DNA from: Pseudomonas sp. MM213
GTDB taxonomy: Bacteria; Pseudomonadota; Gammaproteobacteria; Pseudomonadales; Pseudomonadaceae
NCBI RefSeq assembly: GCF_020423045.1
Contig: NZ_CP081943.1
Location: 1,488,001 to 1,552,000 of the forward strand
Direction of reading: 5' to 3'
DNA length: 64,000 bases
Shown here one piece after another: positions 9,510-19,495 of this stretch. The notes below the pieces were generated by a model, which did not search any database, had not been told where the DNA came from, and saw only the letters and a program-made list of their open reading frames with translations. A program made the translations under genes and the position numbers. The stretch's first letter is position 1, and each line of letters starts with the position of its first letter.

Positions 9510-10925
9510 ATGAACACCACCGAAAGCCTCAAGGATTACCAGCGCGTTCGTCTGTTGGCGATCCGTTCGCTGTTCGAGATCATCGAGCAGTCCAGCGAAG
9601 GCACGGTGATTGTCGACCGCGACGCGAACATCGTCTGGATGAACGAACGTTATGCCCGACGCTTCGGTCTGGAATCGGCGGAAGTGGCCATCGGCAAGGC
9701 CTGCGAAAGTGTGATCCCCGGCAGCCTGCTGCGGGAAGTGGTGCGCACCGGCCGACCGATTCTGCTCGACATGCAGGACACCCCCAAGGAACCGTTGGTG
9801 GTGATGCGCCTGCCGATCCATGACGACGCCGGCGTGGTGATCGGCGCCATCGGTTTTGCGTTGTTCGATGAGTTGCGCAGCCTGTCGCCGATGCTCAAGC
9901 GCTACATGAGCATGCAGGAAGAACTGGCCTCCACCCGCTCGCTGCTGCGGGCGCGGCAGACCAAATACAACTTCGCGCATTTTATCGGCACCAGCGCGGC
10001 CAGCCTCGAAGTCAAACGCCGCGCCCGACGCAGTGCCAGTGCTGATTCCCCGGTTTTGCTACTCGGCGAAACCGGCACCGGCAAAGAGCTGCTGGCGCAG
10101 GCGATTCATGGTGCATCACCCCGTGCGCACAAGGCTTTCGTCAGCATCAACAGCGCAGCGATTCCCGAGGCGCTGCTCGAGGCCGAATTCTTCGGCACCG
10201 CCCCCGGCGCGTTTACCGGCGCCGATCGCAAGGGTCGCGTCGGCAAGTTGCAGATTGCTCAGGGCGGTACGCTGTTTCTCGATGAAATCGGCGACATGCC
10301 GCTGCCGCTGCAAAGCAAGCTGCTGCGGGTGTTGCAGGAAAAGGAATTTGAACCGGTCGGGTCCAACGAAGTGATTCAGAGCGATGTGCGGGTGATCGCC
10401 GCGACCTCCACCGACCTTGAAGCGGCGATCAAACGCGGCGAGTTTCGCGCCGACTTGTATTACCGCCTCAATGTGCTGCCGATCCAGGTGCCGCCGCTGC
10501 GTGATCGTCTCGATGATTTGCCGGCACTCAGTGAAGCCATACTTGAGGAGTTGCGCAGTCAGCACGAGCTGAACCGCGAGGCGCTGGAGTTGCTTGCCCG
10601 ACACGCCTGGCCGGGGAACATTCGCGAGTTGCGCAACGTGCTGGAACGGGCGGCATTGCTCAGTGACGATCTGATGCTGAATGCGACCGATATCCGCGCG
10701 GCGATTGGTACGTTTACGCCGGTGGAGCGTGTGGCACCTTTGAAGGTTGAGTCGGTGGCACACGAGACGTTCAGTGAGGCGCGTGAACGGTTTGACCGGC
10801 AGTTGATTGAATCGGCCCTCGCGCAATGCGGGGGGAAAGTGATTGAGGCGGCGGCGCGGCTGGGGCTTGGGCGGTCTACGTTGTACAAGAAGATGGTGGC
10901 GTTGGGGATTGCTGAGTCTCTATAA
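9510..10925 (+). CDS. hbcR: Sigma-54-dependent activator of 3-hydroxybutyrate use (HbcR-like)
   Basis: 471 residues: N-terminal PAS-like sensor (about 20-125), AAA+ domain with Walker A GETGTGKE (186-193), the sigma-54 contact loop GAFTGA (233-238), Walker B LFLDEIGD, and a C-terminal Fis-type helix-turn-helix (GGKVIEAAARLGLGRSTLYKKM). It therefore drives sigma-54 promoters. Its neighbours are a GntP permease, a 3-hydroxybutyrate dehydrogenase and acetoacetyl-CoA synthetase, the order seen around PA2005 (HbcR) of P. aeruginosa, which controls 3-hydroxybutyrate catabolism. A matching sigma-54 promoter lies at 11150-11165. The inducer is inferred, not visible. Confidence 0.88.
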   Translation: MNTTESLKDYQRVRLLAIRSLFEIIEQSSEGTVIVDRDANIVWMNERYARRFGLESAEVAIGKACESVIPGSLLREVVRTGRPILLDMQDTPKEPLVVMRLPIHDDAGVVIGAIGFALFDELRSLSPMLKRYMSMQEELASTRSLLRARQTKYNFAHFIGTSAASLEVKRRARRSASADSPVLLLGETGTGKELLAQAIHGASPRAHKAFVSINSAAIPEALLEAEFFGTAPGAFTGADRKGRVGKLQIAQGGTLFLDEIGDMPLPLQSKLLRVLQEKEFEPVGSNEVIQSDVRVIAATSTDLEAAIKRGEFRADLYYRLNVLPIQVPPLRDRLDDLPALSEAILEELRSQHELNREALELLARHAWPGNIRELRNVLERAALLSDDLMLNATDIRAAIGTFTPVERVAPLKVESVAHETFSEARERFDRQLIESALAQCGGKVIEAAARLGLGRSTLYKKMVALGIAESL

Positions 10926-10974
10926 CGAGACATAGATCTCTATTTACAGACATATTTTTGGAGCGCTTTGCGCT

Positions 10975-11049
10975 CATCGCCAGCAAGCCGGCTCCTACAG
11001 GGTTTCGGTGTTGACGCGATCTTCTGTAGGAGCCGGCTTGCTGGCGATG
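10975..11049. repeat. REP doublet (REPIN)
   Basis: CATCGCCAGCAAGCCGGCTCC and its inverse face each other across about 30 bp, in the leader region between hbcR and the permease gene. Confidence 0.9.
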
Positions 11050-11149
11050 GCGGCCTCCAAACCACAAAAATTCTCAAAACAGAGACAAATACGTTCGTCC
11101 GCTTCTGAAAAAACAATAAATATCCTTATATTTCAACATGTTGCCACCT

Positions 11150-11165
11150 TGGCACAAATCTCGCT
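11150..11165 (+). promoter_or_regulatory. Sigma-54 (-24/-12) promoter of the permease-dehydrogenase genes
   Basis: TGGCACAAATCTCGCT matches TGGCAC-N5-TTGCW with one change, and the invariant GG (11151-11152) and GC (11163-11164) are exactly 10 bp apart. It lies 56 bp before the permease ATG. A 10-bp palindrome CAACATGTTG sits at 11134-11143; it is too close to -24 to be a normal enhancer site. Confidence 0.8.
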
Positions 11166-11221
11166 AAAGCCCTCCCCCACACCGTTTCACCCCACAAAAA
11201 TAACAATCCAGGAGACACACC

Positions 11222-12613
11222 ATGAGTGTGATCATTGCCTTGGCAGCCCTCGCGCTGCTGATGCTCGCGGCCTACCGTGGCTACAGCGTTATCCTCTTTG
11301 CACCGATTGCCGCCCTCGGCGCCGTCCTGCTCACCGACCCTTCCGCCGTCGCCCCTGCTTTTACCGGGGTGTTCATGGAGAAAATGGTCGGCTTCATCAA
11401 ACTGTATTTCCCGGTGTTCCTGCTTGGCGCCGTGTTCGGCAAGCTGATCGAGTTGTCGGGTTTCTCGCGTTCCATCGTTGCGGCGGCGATTCGCCTGCTC
11501 GGCACCCGTCAGGCGATGCTGGTGATCGTGCTGGTTTGCGCCCTGCTCACTTACGGCGGCGTGTCGCTGTTTGTGGTGGTGTTTGCGGTCTACCCGTTCG
11601 CGGCCGAGATGTTCCGCCAGAGCAATATTCCCAAGCGCCTGATCCCGGCGACCATCGCCCTCGGCGCCTTCTCGTTCACCATGGACGCCCTGCCCGGCAC
11701 CCCGCAAATCCAGAACATCATCCCCAGCACCTTCTTCAACACCACCGCGTGGGCGGCGCCGTGGCTGGGTTTGATCGGCGCAATCTTCGTGGTCTGCGCC
11801 GGCATGGCGTTTCTGCAGCGCCAGCGCAACAAGGCTCAGATTTCGGGCGAAGGCTACGGCACCGACCTGCGCAACGAGCCGGAAACCGCCGCCGACATCA
11901 AACTGCCGAATCCGTGGATCGCGCTGTCGCCGCTGTTGGCCGTCGGCATCATGAACCTGTTGTTTACCCAGTGGATTCCCCAGTGGTACGGCAAGACCCA
12001 CAGCCTCGCGCTGCCAGGCATGGCCGCACCGGTAACCACCGATGTCGCCAAACTCACGGCGATCTGGGCGGTTCAGGCTGCGTTGCTGGTCGGCATCATC
12101 ATGGTGCTGGTGTTCGGCTTCCAGGCGATTCGCGGCAAGTTGGCCGAAGGCAGCAGAAGTGCGGTCAGCGGTTCATTGCTGGCAGCAATGAACACGGCGT
12201 CCGAATACGGTTTTGGTGCGGTGATCGCGTCCTTGCCAGGCTTTCTGGTGCTGGCCGACTGGCTCAAAAGCATTCCCAACCCGCTGGTCAACGAAGCGAT
12301 CACCGTGACTTTGCTGGCCGGTATCACCGGCTCCGCATCGGGCGGCATGAGTATTGCGCTGGCGGCCATGGCCAATGACTTCATCGCTGCGGCCCATGCG
12401 GCGAACATTCCCCTGGAAGTGCTGCACCGCGTCGCCGCGATGGCCAGTGGCGGCATGGACACCCTGCCGCATAACGGCGCGGTCATCACCTTGCTGGCGG
12501 TGACCGGCCTGACCCACCGCGAAGCCTACAAAGACATTTTCTGTATTACGCTGATCAAGACCCTGGCGGTTTTTGTGGTGATCGGTACTTTCTACGCCAC
12601 TGGCATTGTGTGA
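11222..12613 (+). CDS. GntP-family permease, probable 3-hydroxybutyrate transporter
   Basis: 463 residues of mostly hydrophobic sequence with about 12-14 membrane helices and GntP-family features (LLTYGGVSLFVVVFAVYPFA, PGTPQIQNIIPSTFF, SASGGMSIALAAMA, GGMDTLPHNGAVITLL). The family takes up gluconate and other short hydroxy acids by proton symport. Location between hbcR and the dehydrogenase, downstream of the sigma-54 promoter, points to 3-hydroxybutyrate or a related acid. An AGGAG ribosome site precedes the start. The dehydrogenase ATG follows 7 bp after the stop. Confidence 0.88.
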   Translation: MSVIIALAALALLMLAAYRGYSVILFAPIAALGAVLLTDPSAVAPAFTGVFMEKMVGFIKLYFPVFLLGAVFGKLIELSGFSRSIVAAAIRLLGTRQAMLVIVLVCALLTYGGVSLFVVVFAVYPFAAEMFRQSNIPKRLIPATIALGAFSFTMDALPGTPQIQNIIPSTFFNTTAWAAPWLGLIGAIFVVCAGMAFLQRQRNKAQISGEGYGTDLRNEPETAADIKLPNPWIALSPLLAVGIMNLLFTQWIPQWYGKTHSLALPGMAAPVTTDVAKLTAIWAVQAALLVGIIMVLVFGFQAIRGKLAEGSRSAVSGSLLAAMNTASEYGFGAVIASLPGFLVLADWLKSIPNPLVNEAITVTLLAGITGSASGGMSIALAAMANDFIAAAHAANIPLEVLHRVAAMASGGMDTLPHNGAVITLLAVTGLTHREAYKDIFCITLIKTLAVFVVIGTFYATGIV

Positions 12614-12620
12614 GGTATTC

Positions 12621-13394
12621 ATGACGACTCTTTCAGGCAAGACCGCACTGGTCACCGGCTCCACCAGCGGCATCGGCCTGGGCATCGCCCTCAGCCTGGC
12701 CAAGGCTGGCGCCAACCTGATTCTCAACGGTTTCGGCGATGCCTCCACAGTGATTGCCGAGGTTGAACAGTTCGGTGGCAAGGTTGGTCATCACCCCGCC
12801 GATGTCAGCGACCCGGCGCAGATTGCCGACATGATCGCCTACGCCGAGCGCGAGTTCGGCGGGGTGGACATTCTGGTCAACAACGCCGGCATTCAGCACG
12901 TGGCGTCGGTGGAAGATTTTCCCGTGGAGCGTTGGGATTCGATCATTGCGATCAACCTGTCGTCGGTGTTTCACAGCACCCGTTTGAGCTTACCGGGCAT
13001 GCGTGCCAAGGGTTGGGGGCGGGTTATCAATATCGCCTCGGTGCATGGCCAGGTCGGTTCGGTGGGCAAGGCGGCTTACGTCGCGGCCAAGCATGGGGTG
13101 ATCGGTTTGACCAAGGTGGTCGGCCTGGAAACCGCCACGACCAACGTCACCTGCAACGCAATCTGCCCAGGCTGGGTGTTGACGCCGTTGGTGCAGAAGC
13201 AGATTGACGACCGCATCGCCAAAGGGGTTGATCCGCAGCAGGCGCAACACGATTTGCTGGCCGAGAAGCAGCCGTCGCTGGAGTTCGTTACGCCGCCTCA
13301 GCTGGGTGAACTGGTACTGTTTTTGTGCAGTGAGGCCGGTAGCCAAGTGCGGGGCGCGGCGTGGAATATAGATGGTGGGTGGTTGGCGCAGTGA
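12621..13394 (+). CDS. bdhA: D-3-hydroxybutyrate dehydrogenase (short-chain dehydrogenase)
   Basis: 257 residues, starting MTTLSGKTALVTG at ATG 12621 after TGAGG. It has the SDR nucleotide motif TGSTSGIG, NNAG, the catalytic Ser in INIASVHG and the YxxxK pair YVAAK. The pattern NILVNNAGIQHV / PGWVLTPLVQKQI / IDGGW is typical of 3-hydroxybutyrate dehydrogenases, which oxidise D-3-hydroxybutyrate to acetoacetate with NAD+. It is co-transcribed with the permease and acetoacetate is then activated by the ligase encoded at 13534. Confidence 0.92.
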   Translation: MTTLSGKTALVTGSTSGIGLGIALSLAKAGANLILNGFGDASTVIAEVEQFGGKVGHHPADVSDPAQIADMIAYAEREFGGVDILVNNAGIQHVASVEDFPVERWDSIIAINLSSVFHSTRLSLPGMRAKGWGRVINIASVHGQVGSVGKAAYVAAKHGVIGLTKVVGLETATTNVTCNAICPGWVLTPLVQKQIDDRIAKGVDPQQAQHDLLAEKQPSLEFVTPPQLGELVLFLCSEAGSQVRGAAWNIDGGWLAQ

Positions 13395-13419
13395 TTGGGC
13401 GATAGACCGCGTTATCGTT

Positions 13420-13503
13420 CTTCGCGGGCAAGCCTCGCTCCTACAGGTCATGCGTCGTTCATGAAAACACCGATAACCTGTAGGAGCGAGGCTTGCCCGC
13501 GAA
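13420..13503. repeat. REP doublet (REPIN)
   Basis: Inverted copies of TTCGCGGGCAAGCCTCGCTC around a 30-bp spacer, between the dehydrogenase and ligase genes. Confidence 0.9.
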
Positions 13504-13533
13504 TGGATCTGAAGATAAAAGAAGAGGCAAAAA

Positions 13534-15489
13534 ATGTCCGACATCCTCTGGCAACCTGACGCCAAACGCATCGCCAAGACCCGCATGGACGCCTTCCGGC
13601 GCGCCATCAATCAACGCCACCACCTCGACATTGCCGACTACGCCGCCCTGCACCAATGGTCCATCGATCAACGGGTCGATTTCTGGCAAGCCATCGTCGA
13701 TTTCTTCGACATCCGTTTCCATACGCAACCGGACGCCGTGCTGATCGAAGGCGATCACATGCCCAGCGCCCAGTGGTTTCCCGGCGCCACCCTGAACTTT
13801 GCCGAACACTTGCTGCGCCGTCGTGACGATGCCGTCGCCGTCATTGCGATCGGTGAAAATGGCCAGCGCGAACAACTGACCTGGGCCGAACTGGCCGAGC
13901 ATGTCGCCGGTTTTCAAAACAGCTTGATCGCCGTCGGTGTCGGCCTTGGCGACCGCGTCGCCGCGTGCATGCCGAACACCTGGCAAACCCTGGTCGCCAT
14001 GCTCGCCACCACCAGCCTCGGGGCGATCTGGTCCTGTTCGTCGCCGGACTTCGGCACCCAGGGCGTCATCGACCGCTTCGGCCAGATCGAACCGAAAGTG
14101 CTGATCACCTGCGCCGGTTACCGTTATGCCGGCAAAGACATCGACCAGAGCGCCAAGGTCAACGAAATCCTTGAACGCCTGCCGTCGCTGCAACAGCTGA
14201 TCGTGGTGCCTTACGCACGACCCCAAGCGCACATCAAAGACTTCCGCACCCACGCGGGCGTGACGCTTTGGGATGCGTTCTACGAACCGGGCGGCGAGCC
14301 GGATTTTGTTGCCGTGCCTTTCGCCCATCCGCTGTACATCCTCTATTCCAGCGGCACCACCGGCGTGCCCAAATGCATCATCCACAGCACCGGTGGCGTG
14401 CTGTTGCAACACGCCAAGGAACACGGCCTGCATTGCGATCTCGGGCCCGGCGACCGCTTGTTTTACTACACCACTTGCGGCTGGATGATGTGGAACTGGC
14501 TGGTGTCAGCCCTGGCCGTCGGCAGCGCCGTGGTGCTGTACGACGGCTCGCCATTTCATCCCGGCCCGGAGCGCTTGATCGACCTGATCGACGACGAACG
14601 CATCAGCGTGTTCGGCACCAGTCCCAAGTACCTCGCGACCCTGGAAAGCAACGGCGTGAAGCCTCGGCAAAGCCATAATCTCGGCACGCTGAAAACCCTG
14701 TTGTGCACCGGCTCGGCGCTATCGCCGCAAAGTTACGACTACGTCTACCGTGACCTCAAGGCCGACCTGTGCCTGGCGTCGATGTCCGGCGGCACAGACA
14801 TCGTTTCGTGCTTCGTGAACGGCAATCCGCTGCTGGCAGTGCGTCGCGGCGAAATCCAGGGCAAAAGCCTGGGGATGGCGGTCGAAGTCTGGAACGATGC
14901 CGGCCGCGCGGTCATTGGCGAAAAAGGTGAACTGGTCTGCACCCGACACTTTCCGGCCATGCCCGTCGGCCTGTGGAACGACCCGACCGGGGAAAAACTG
15001 CGCACGTCTTATTTCAGCCTGTTCCCCGGCGTCTGGGCCCAGGGCGATTACGCCGAACAATTGGCTCACGGCGCGATGATGATTCACGGGCGCTCGGATG
15101 CGGTACTCAACCCCGGCGGCGTGCGCATCGGCACGGCGGAGATTTACCGTCAGGTGGAGAAAGTCCCGCAAGTCACCGACAGCGTGGCCATCGGTCAGCA
15201 ATGGCAAGACGACGTGCGGGTGGTGCTGTTCGTGCGGCTGGTCGAGGGGGTCGAACTGGACGAGGCACTGCAACAGCAGATCCGCCAGGTCATCCGCGCC
15301 AACACCACGCCACGGCACGTACCGGCGAAGATTGTCGCGGTGACGGACATTCCGCGCACCATCAGCGGCAAAGTGGTCGAGTTGGCGGTGAGGAACGTGG
15401 TGCATGGCCAGCCGGTGAAAAACACCGATGCGCTGGCCAATCCCGAAGCGCTGGAGCAATTTCGGGATCGGCCAGAACTGGCTTGTTAA
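13534..15489 (+). CDS. Acetoacetyl-CoA synthetase (acetoacetate-CoA ligase)
   Basis: 651-residue adenylate-forming enzyme. Visible motifs: AMP-binding loop [10 protein letters not shown], the A5-like SGGTDI, the hinge [20 protein letters not shown] and the C-terminal catalytic-lysine segment [10 protein letters not shown]. The N-terminal [12 protein letters not shown] and W-rich start are typical of acetoacetate-CoA ligases rather than acetyl-CoA synthetase. It converts acetoacetate from the upstream dehydrogenase into acetoacetyl-CoA for thiolysis. A REPIN separates it from the dehydrogenase gene, so it may have lower or separate expression. The stop lies 18 bp from the convergent toxin gene's stop. 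Confidence 0.92.
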   Translation: MSDILWQPDAKRIAKTRMDAFRRAINQRHHLDIADYAALHQWSIDQRVDFWQAIVDFFDIRFHTQPDAVLIEGDHMPSAQWFPGATLNFAEHLLRRRDDAVAVIAIGENGQREQLTWAELAEHVAGFQNSLIAVGVGLGDRVAACMPNTWQTLVAMLATTSLGAIWSCSSPDFGTQGVIDRFGQIEPKVLITCAGYRYAGKDIDQSAKVNEILERLPSLQQLIVVPYARPQAHIKDFRTHAGVTLWDAFYEPGGEPDFVAVPFAHPLYILYSSGTTGVPKCIIHSTGGVLLQHAKEHGLHCDLGPGDRLFYYTTCGWMMWNWLVSALAVGSAVVLYDGSPFHPGPERLIDLIDDERISVFGTSPKYLATLESNGVKPRQSHNLGTLKTLLCTGSALSPQSYDYVYRDLKADLCLASMSGGTDIVSCFVNGNPLLAVRRGEIQGKSLGMAVEVWNDAGRAVIGEKGELVCTRHFPAMPVGLWNDPTGEKLRTSYFSLFPGVWAQGDYAEQLAHGAMMIHGRSDAVLNPGGVRIGTAEIYRQVEKVPQVTDSVAIGQQWQDDVRVVLFVRLVEGVELDEALQQQIRQVIRANTTPRHVPAKIVAVTDIPRTISGKVVELAVRNVVHGQPVKNTDALANPEALEQFRDRPELAC

Positions 15490-15507
15490 ACGGCCTGCAC
15501 TTCTGAA

Positions 15508-18500
15508 TTATCCAACGGACGCGCCGGGCCTGCCTGACGCAGCCCCCTGCGCCGTCACATCAGGGTTGTTCAGCGTGATCAGCACCGGATCACCGATTGC
15601 GCTATCGGGATTTGCTTCAAGTGCATCTTGCAGCAGGGCCATGTTGCGTTCATACCCGCCCTTGTCCGTGTACAACTGGCTCAACAGCGAAGTGGCCACC
15701 GCCAGTGAGTCGGCGTTTTCAAAGGCTTTGGAACTGGCGTGGAGGTCATCGCCTTCATCAGTCACCGCAAGCTGCCCGGAGGCAAGGTTCAGCAGCGCCG
15801 ACACATCCAGCGACTGCCCACCGCCGACATTGCCGGCGTCGCGGGCATAGGCGACATCACCGATCTGCGCAGGTCCGTGAAACAACTCATGGATCAAGTC
15901 GTCTGCGACCACATCATGGTTGAACCCCAGGCCGATGAAGTGCCTGTTGAGATTGGCGGTATAGATTTCAATGAACGTCGTATCGGATGGCCCGGTGGCA
16001 CCTTTCCACTGCTGGTAAGCGCTCGTATCGAAAGCCGCGATGTGGTGGGTGTCCTTGAGCGGATCGAGAAGAAAATTACTGATGGACACGCCCGCAAAGT
16101 CCGCCCTGATCGCTCTCAGATAATTCCCCAACTGATTGATTGCCTCGTTCGAGTCGCTTCCCATCAGCAGTCTGGCGACCAGTTTGCGTTGAGCTTCGAA
16201 GTCACGATGGGTCAAGGCATTGATCGCGTTTTCGATTTTGGTCCGGGCTCGCGGCAGGCTTTGCTCAATGAACTGTCGGGTGTAACTGACGGGCAATGTC
16301 TTGGTGGAACGTGGCAATCGGACAGGGGCCACATAAGCAAAGTTGTTCAGTTTTGGTCCCCAGGCTTTGCCCAGACGGTCGAGGGCATACCATTGAAAAT
16401 TGTTGCGTGCCGCCACCACCGTGAGCGTCTCACCGATTGCACCACGGGGACGCCAGTTACCCTGCCCGGTATGGAGGTTGTTGGCTGCGCGGATCAGGTC
16501 ATAGGATTTATGAGTGCCATGGAGTCTGCCCAATTGGGACTTCGCCAGCCCGAGAAGCTCTTGCGCCTGCCTGCTGAAACGTAACGCGCCCTTGTGGATG
16601 AGCTTCCCGGCGCCATAAAACACCGTTGGTACATCATCCACGGGGTTGAACAAGGAAACAGACGTCATGAAGGCCAGCTGGGTCAAGCGCGCAGCTTTGG
16701 TCGTTGTCGAGATGGCTTTTGCCGAAATGCTCAGCGCTTTGGCGCCCGCCCCCACGAAGGCGCCTCCCAATGCAATAGTGTCCATGACGCATCCATAGAT
16801 CCCGTCGACGACCTTGTTGTGTTCACCGGAAGATAAATCCTCGATGCATTTTTTAAACGGAACCACCAGATTCACGATGTAATCTGCAGTCTCTTCGCCC
16901 CTTTTGCGTTCGCTTTCGAGCGCTGTCGGCACGGTCGCCATTGATTCGATTTCGTCAAACGTGCGGAACGGATGATTGTTCACAACGAACTCGGCAATTC
17001 GCACCAGTTGCGGATTAGCGAAGTTCCCGTAGGTACTCTGCTGCCTCGCCGCCACAGACGCTGGCGCGGGGATTTCGCCGAGCTTTTCAATAATCGCCAT
17101 GGAGCTGCTGGCGTCATTCTCAGCAACAACCCCGTCCGTGTATTCAACAACAGAGAGCGGTAACGATTCGGGAGGCGTGGGTCGAAGAGGCGCATTCAAA
17201 TCCCCGTTGAAGTCCAACCTGGCTGCAGCCCGCAATTTGCCTGTTGAGATGATCAGCGAGGCGAGCGTGCTGTTTTTCCGCAGTTCACCGCGCAAGGTAA
17301 ACAACTCATAACACGCGGCCGTGTTTCCGTGTGTAGCGCACATGACAATGCCAAAGCGTCCCTTGACAGCATCGTTACTGTGCTGGGTTTCGTAGGTCGT
17401 TGAAATAGGCACAGGCGATATTGAGAAGTAAGACTCGGTCCTGGTTGCCGGAAGACGAACGGTAAAAAAGCTGATCTTGCCTTTCAGAAAGATATCCAGA
17501 TCATGGGGAAGCATGTGTGAAAGGGCCAATTTCACATTGGTCATCAGCGCTTTATTCAAATTGCCGTGATAGTCCCGTAATAGGCGATGGTATTCGGCAT
17601 TGTTGGACGGCAGTCTCAGCAACCTTGGAAAGCGACTATAAAGGCTGGTGACGGAAGGATCGTAATAGGTTGGCCTTTTGTAATTGGTCAGGCCTGCATG
17701 CAAATCAGGTGTTTTGGAAATAACTTCGTCGGGAAAGACCGCACGAAAATCCCACTGGCCACCCGTCAGATCTCCCGACATATGCAAGCCGACCATCGAC
17801 ATGGGGTTAGGGGATGCATAGAGGCCGGGGCGTTGATAAAGCACTGTATCGTCGAGGAAATCACACTCCGGCACTGCGCCTTGCAACGCTTCGCGCGCCA
17901 TGGTTTCGCGGTTGGGCATGGGGCTGGAATAGATGCGCGCAAGATGGGTGAAGTTCTCTGCGTATTCCTGGAACGCCGTGATTGCCTGCTCCGTGGTTTC
18001 CTTCGCCGCTTGGTTGAGTTCGCTTGCGCTGATAACGCCATTCATCAGTGCCCAATCGACAATCGGGTCAATCATTGCCAAATCCCGCAGTCGGGACAGT
18101 GGTTCGCTCACAGGCTCCAATTCGACATACGCCATGATTTGCGCATACGTCAGCACACGTGACGCGCCCTTCCTGACCGCTTCCGCCAGGGCAACGCCAT
18201 GGCAAAAGGTCACCCAGGAAACCGAGCCCATCGTCAGCGCCGATGGAACGCCCCTGACCAGAAATTCCGGTGCGATCTCCGCCAGCAGCAGGTGACACGC
18301 CAGCGGTGCCGCGGCAGGATCAACCCAGCCTTTGGTATGGAGAAAGGCCTGCAACTCTTCACGCACCAAGGCTGGCGAGCGCTCAACATTGGTCGGCGTA
18401 TATAAATCGAAACCACCGATACTCTTGCGCTCCTGGGTGCTGCCGAGAGTCGGATAAAGGTCCAGCAACAGACTGGTTATCAGCAGTTGCTCGAGATCTT

Positions 18501-19356
18501 GCGAAGAGACATCTTGCCCGGATTGCGCACCGAACCAGTCCAACGCCTCCAGCAGTGCCCTGGCGCTGGCCTGGGCCACAGGGTGCTTGACCAACTGAAC
18601 CATCCGCTCAGCGGCGTTATCGTGCGTCGCAAAGCCGCGCCCCGTTTCGCGGTACAACTTATCCAGCAATTTGGTGTTGTTGGCGACAAGTGGCGTGGCC
18701 TCCCGAATCGCGGCACGTTGCTCAGCCGACAAGACGGCCAACGTCGGGTCATCCGTAACGAGCTGGCCCCAATAGTTACCCAACTCGTCAACATCGGGAT
18801 CAAACTCGAAAAGCGCAATCAGGTTTTTTACTTCGCTCGCATTTCGAGGAACTGCCAGGCCATGAAACTTCAGCCATTGCTCCACATCCACTAAATCTTC
18901 GGTATAAACGTAACCACCGGCCTGCCTGGCAATGTCCCCGACCACCAGCAGTTTCTGGTAGTAGTGGGACTGGTGGACGATATCCACGTCGACGACTTCC
19001 CACACGGCACTGTCTTTTCGAAATATCTCCAAGCCACCGGCTTCATTGATTCGGGTTGCCGCCATGTTCTCGGGGCGGTGGCGACGGAGCTCATCCATCA
19101 CGACCGTGTAGTTGGCCAGGTGACTCCACGCCGCTCGACCCGGCATATGGACTTCATAAAGCGAAGACCCGTCTACCAATTCCAACTCATAGCCTTGCCA
19201 ACTGTAATCCCCGTCGCCCTCTTGCTCCTCGATAATAGTTGGCAACAGGCTTAGTACGAGTTGTCGCTCGGCAGCATCGGCCTTTAGCCACTGATACTGC
19301 ACCTCGGAAACAGAGCCGACAACTTGATAGTCTTTATATTTAAACTTCTCACACAT
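15508..19356 (-). CDS. Large toxin-like protein with C-terminal aspzincin-type metallopeptidase motif
   Basis: 1282 residues. ATG 19356 follows TGAGG by 7 bp. There is no signal peptide. The first 850 residues hold no motif I recognise. Around 855-925 lie two hydrophobic stretches (CVMDTIALGGAFVGAGAKAL and LAFMTSVSLFNPV), then a segment SYDLIRAAN...WYALDRLGKAWGP (about 950-1000) that I associate with large Pseudomonas dermonecrotic-toxin-like proteins. The C-terminus has HELFH (1156-1160), then Asp1167 in IGDVAYA and NAD (1214-1216), an arrangement like M35 aspzincins (HExxH, GxxDxxYG, NAD). My inference is a delivered protease toxin with translocation helices and C-terminal effector. It sits alone: no VgrG, PAAR, TpsB or clear immunity gene adjoins it. 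Base composition is less GC-rich than its neighbours. Confidence 0.7.
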   Translation of the reverse strand: MCEKFKYKDYQVVGSVSEVQYQWLKADAAERQLVLSLLPTIIEEQEGDGDYSWQGYELELVDGSSLYEVHMPGRAAWSHLANYTVVMDELRRHRPENMAATRINEAGGLEIFRKDSAVWEVVDVDIVHQSHYYQKLLVVGDIARQAGGYVYTEDLVDVEQWLKFHGLAVPRNASEVKNLIALFEFDPDVDELGNYWGQLVTDDPTLAVLSAEQRAAIREATPLVANNTKLLDKLYRETGRGFATHDNAAERMVQLVKHPVAQASARALLEALDWFGAQSGQDVSSQDLEQLLITSLLLDLYPTLGSTQERKSIGGFDLYTPTNVERSPALVREELQAFLHTKGWVDPAAAPLACHLLLAEIAPEFLVRGVPSALTMGSVSWVTFCHGVALAEAVRKGASRVLTYAQIMAYVELEPVSEPLSRLRDLAMIDPIVDWALMNGVISASELNQAAKETTEQAITAFQEYAENFTHLARIYSSPMPNRETMAREALQGAVPECDFLDDTVLYQRPGLYASPNPMSMVGLHMSGDLTGGQWDFRAVFPDEVISKTPDLHAGLTNYKRPTYYDPSVTSLYSRFPRLLRLPSNNAEYHRLLRDYHGNLNKALMTNVKLALSHMLPHDLDIFLKGKISFFTVRLPATRTESYFSISPVPISTTYETQHSNDAVKGRFGIVMCATHGNTAACYELFTLRGELRKNSTLASLIISTGKLRAAARLDFNGDLNAPLRPTPPESLPLSVVEYTDGVVAENDASSSMAIIEKLGEIPAPASVAARQQSTYGNFANPQLVRIAEFVVNNHPFRTFDEIESMATVPTALESERKRGEETADYIVNLVVPFKKCIEDLSSGEHNKVVDGIYGCVMDTIALGGAFVGAGAKALSISAKAISTTTKAARLTQLAFMTSVSLFNPVDDVPTVFYGAGKLIHKGALRFSRQAQELLGLAKSQLGRLHGTHKSYDLIRAANNLHTGQGNWRPRGAIGETLTVVAARNNFQWYALDRLGKAWGPKLNNFAYVAPVRLPRSTKTLPVSYTRQFIEQSLPRARTKIENAINALTHRDFEAQRKLVARLLMGSDSNEAINQLGNYLRAIRADFAGVSISNFLLDPLKDTHHIAAFDTSAYQQWKGATGPSDTTFIEIYTANLNRHFIGLGFNHDVVADDLIHELFHGPAQIGDVAYARDAGNVGGGQSLDVSALLNLASGQLAVTDEGDDLHASSKAFENADSLAVATSLLSQLYTDKGGYERNMALLQDALEANPDSAIGDPVLITLNNPDVTAQGAASGRPGASVG

Positions 19357-19495
19357 AAAACAACCTCATGAATTTTATTATTCGACTGATTAAGACCAGC
19401 CGAATCCTTACTTATTCACGAGCAACTAAACAGCAAAAAACCACAAGGAAACATTTCAAAAATCAGATTCAACAAAGTTCAAGCGATGCCTGTAA

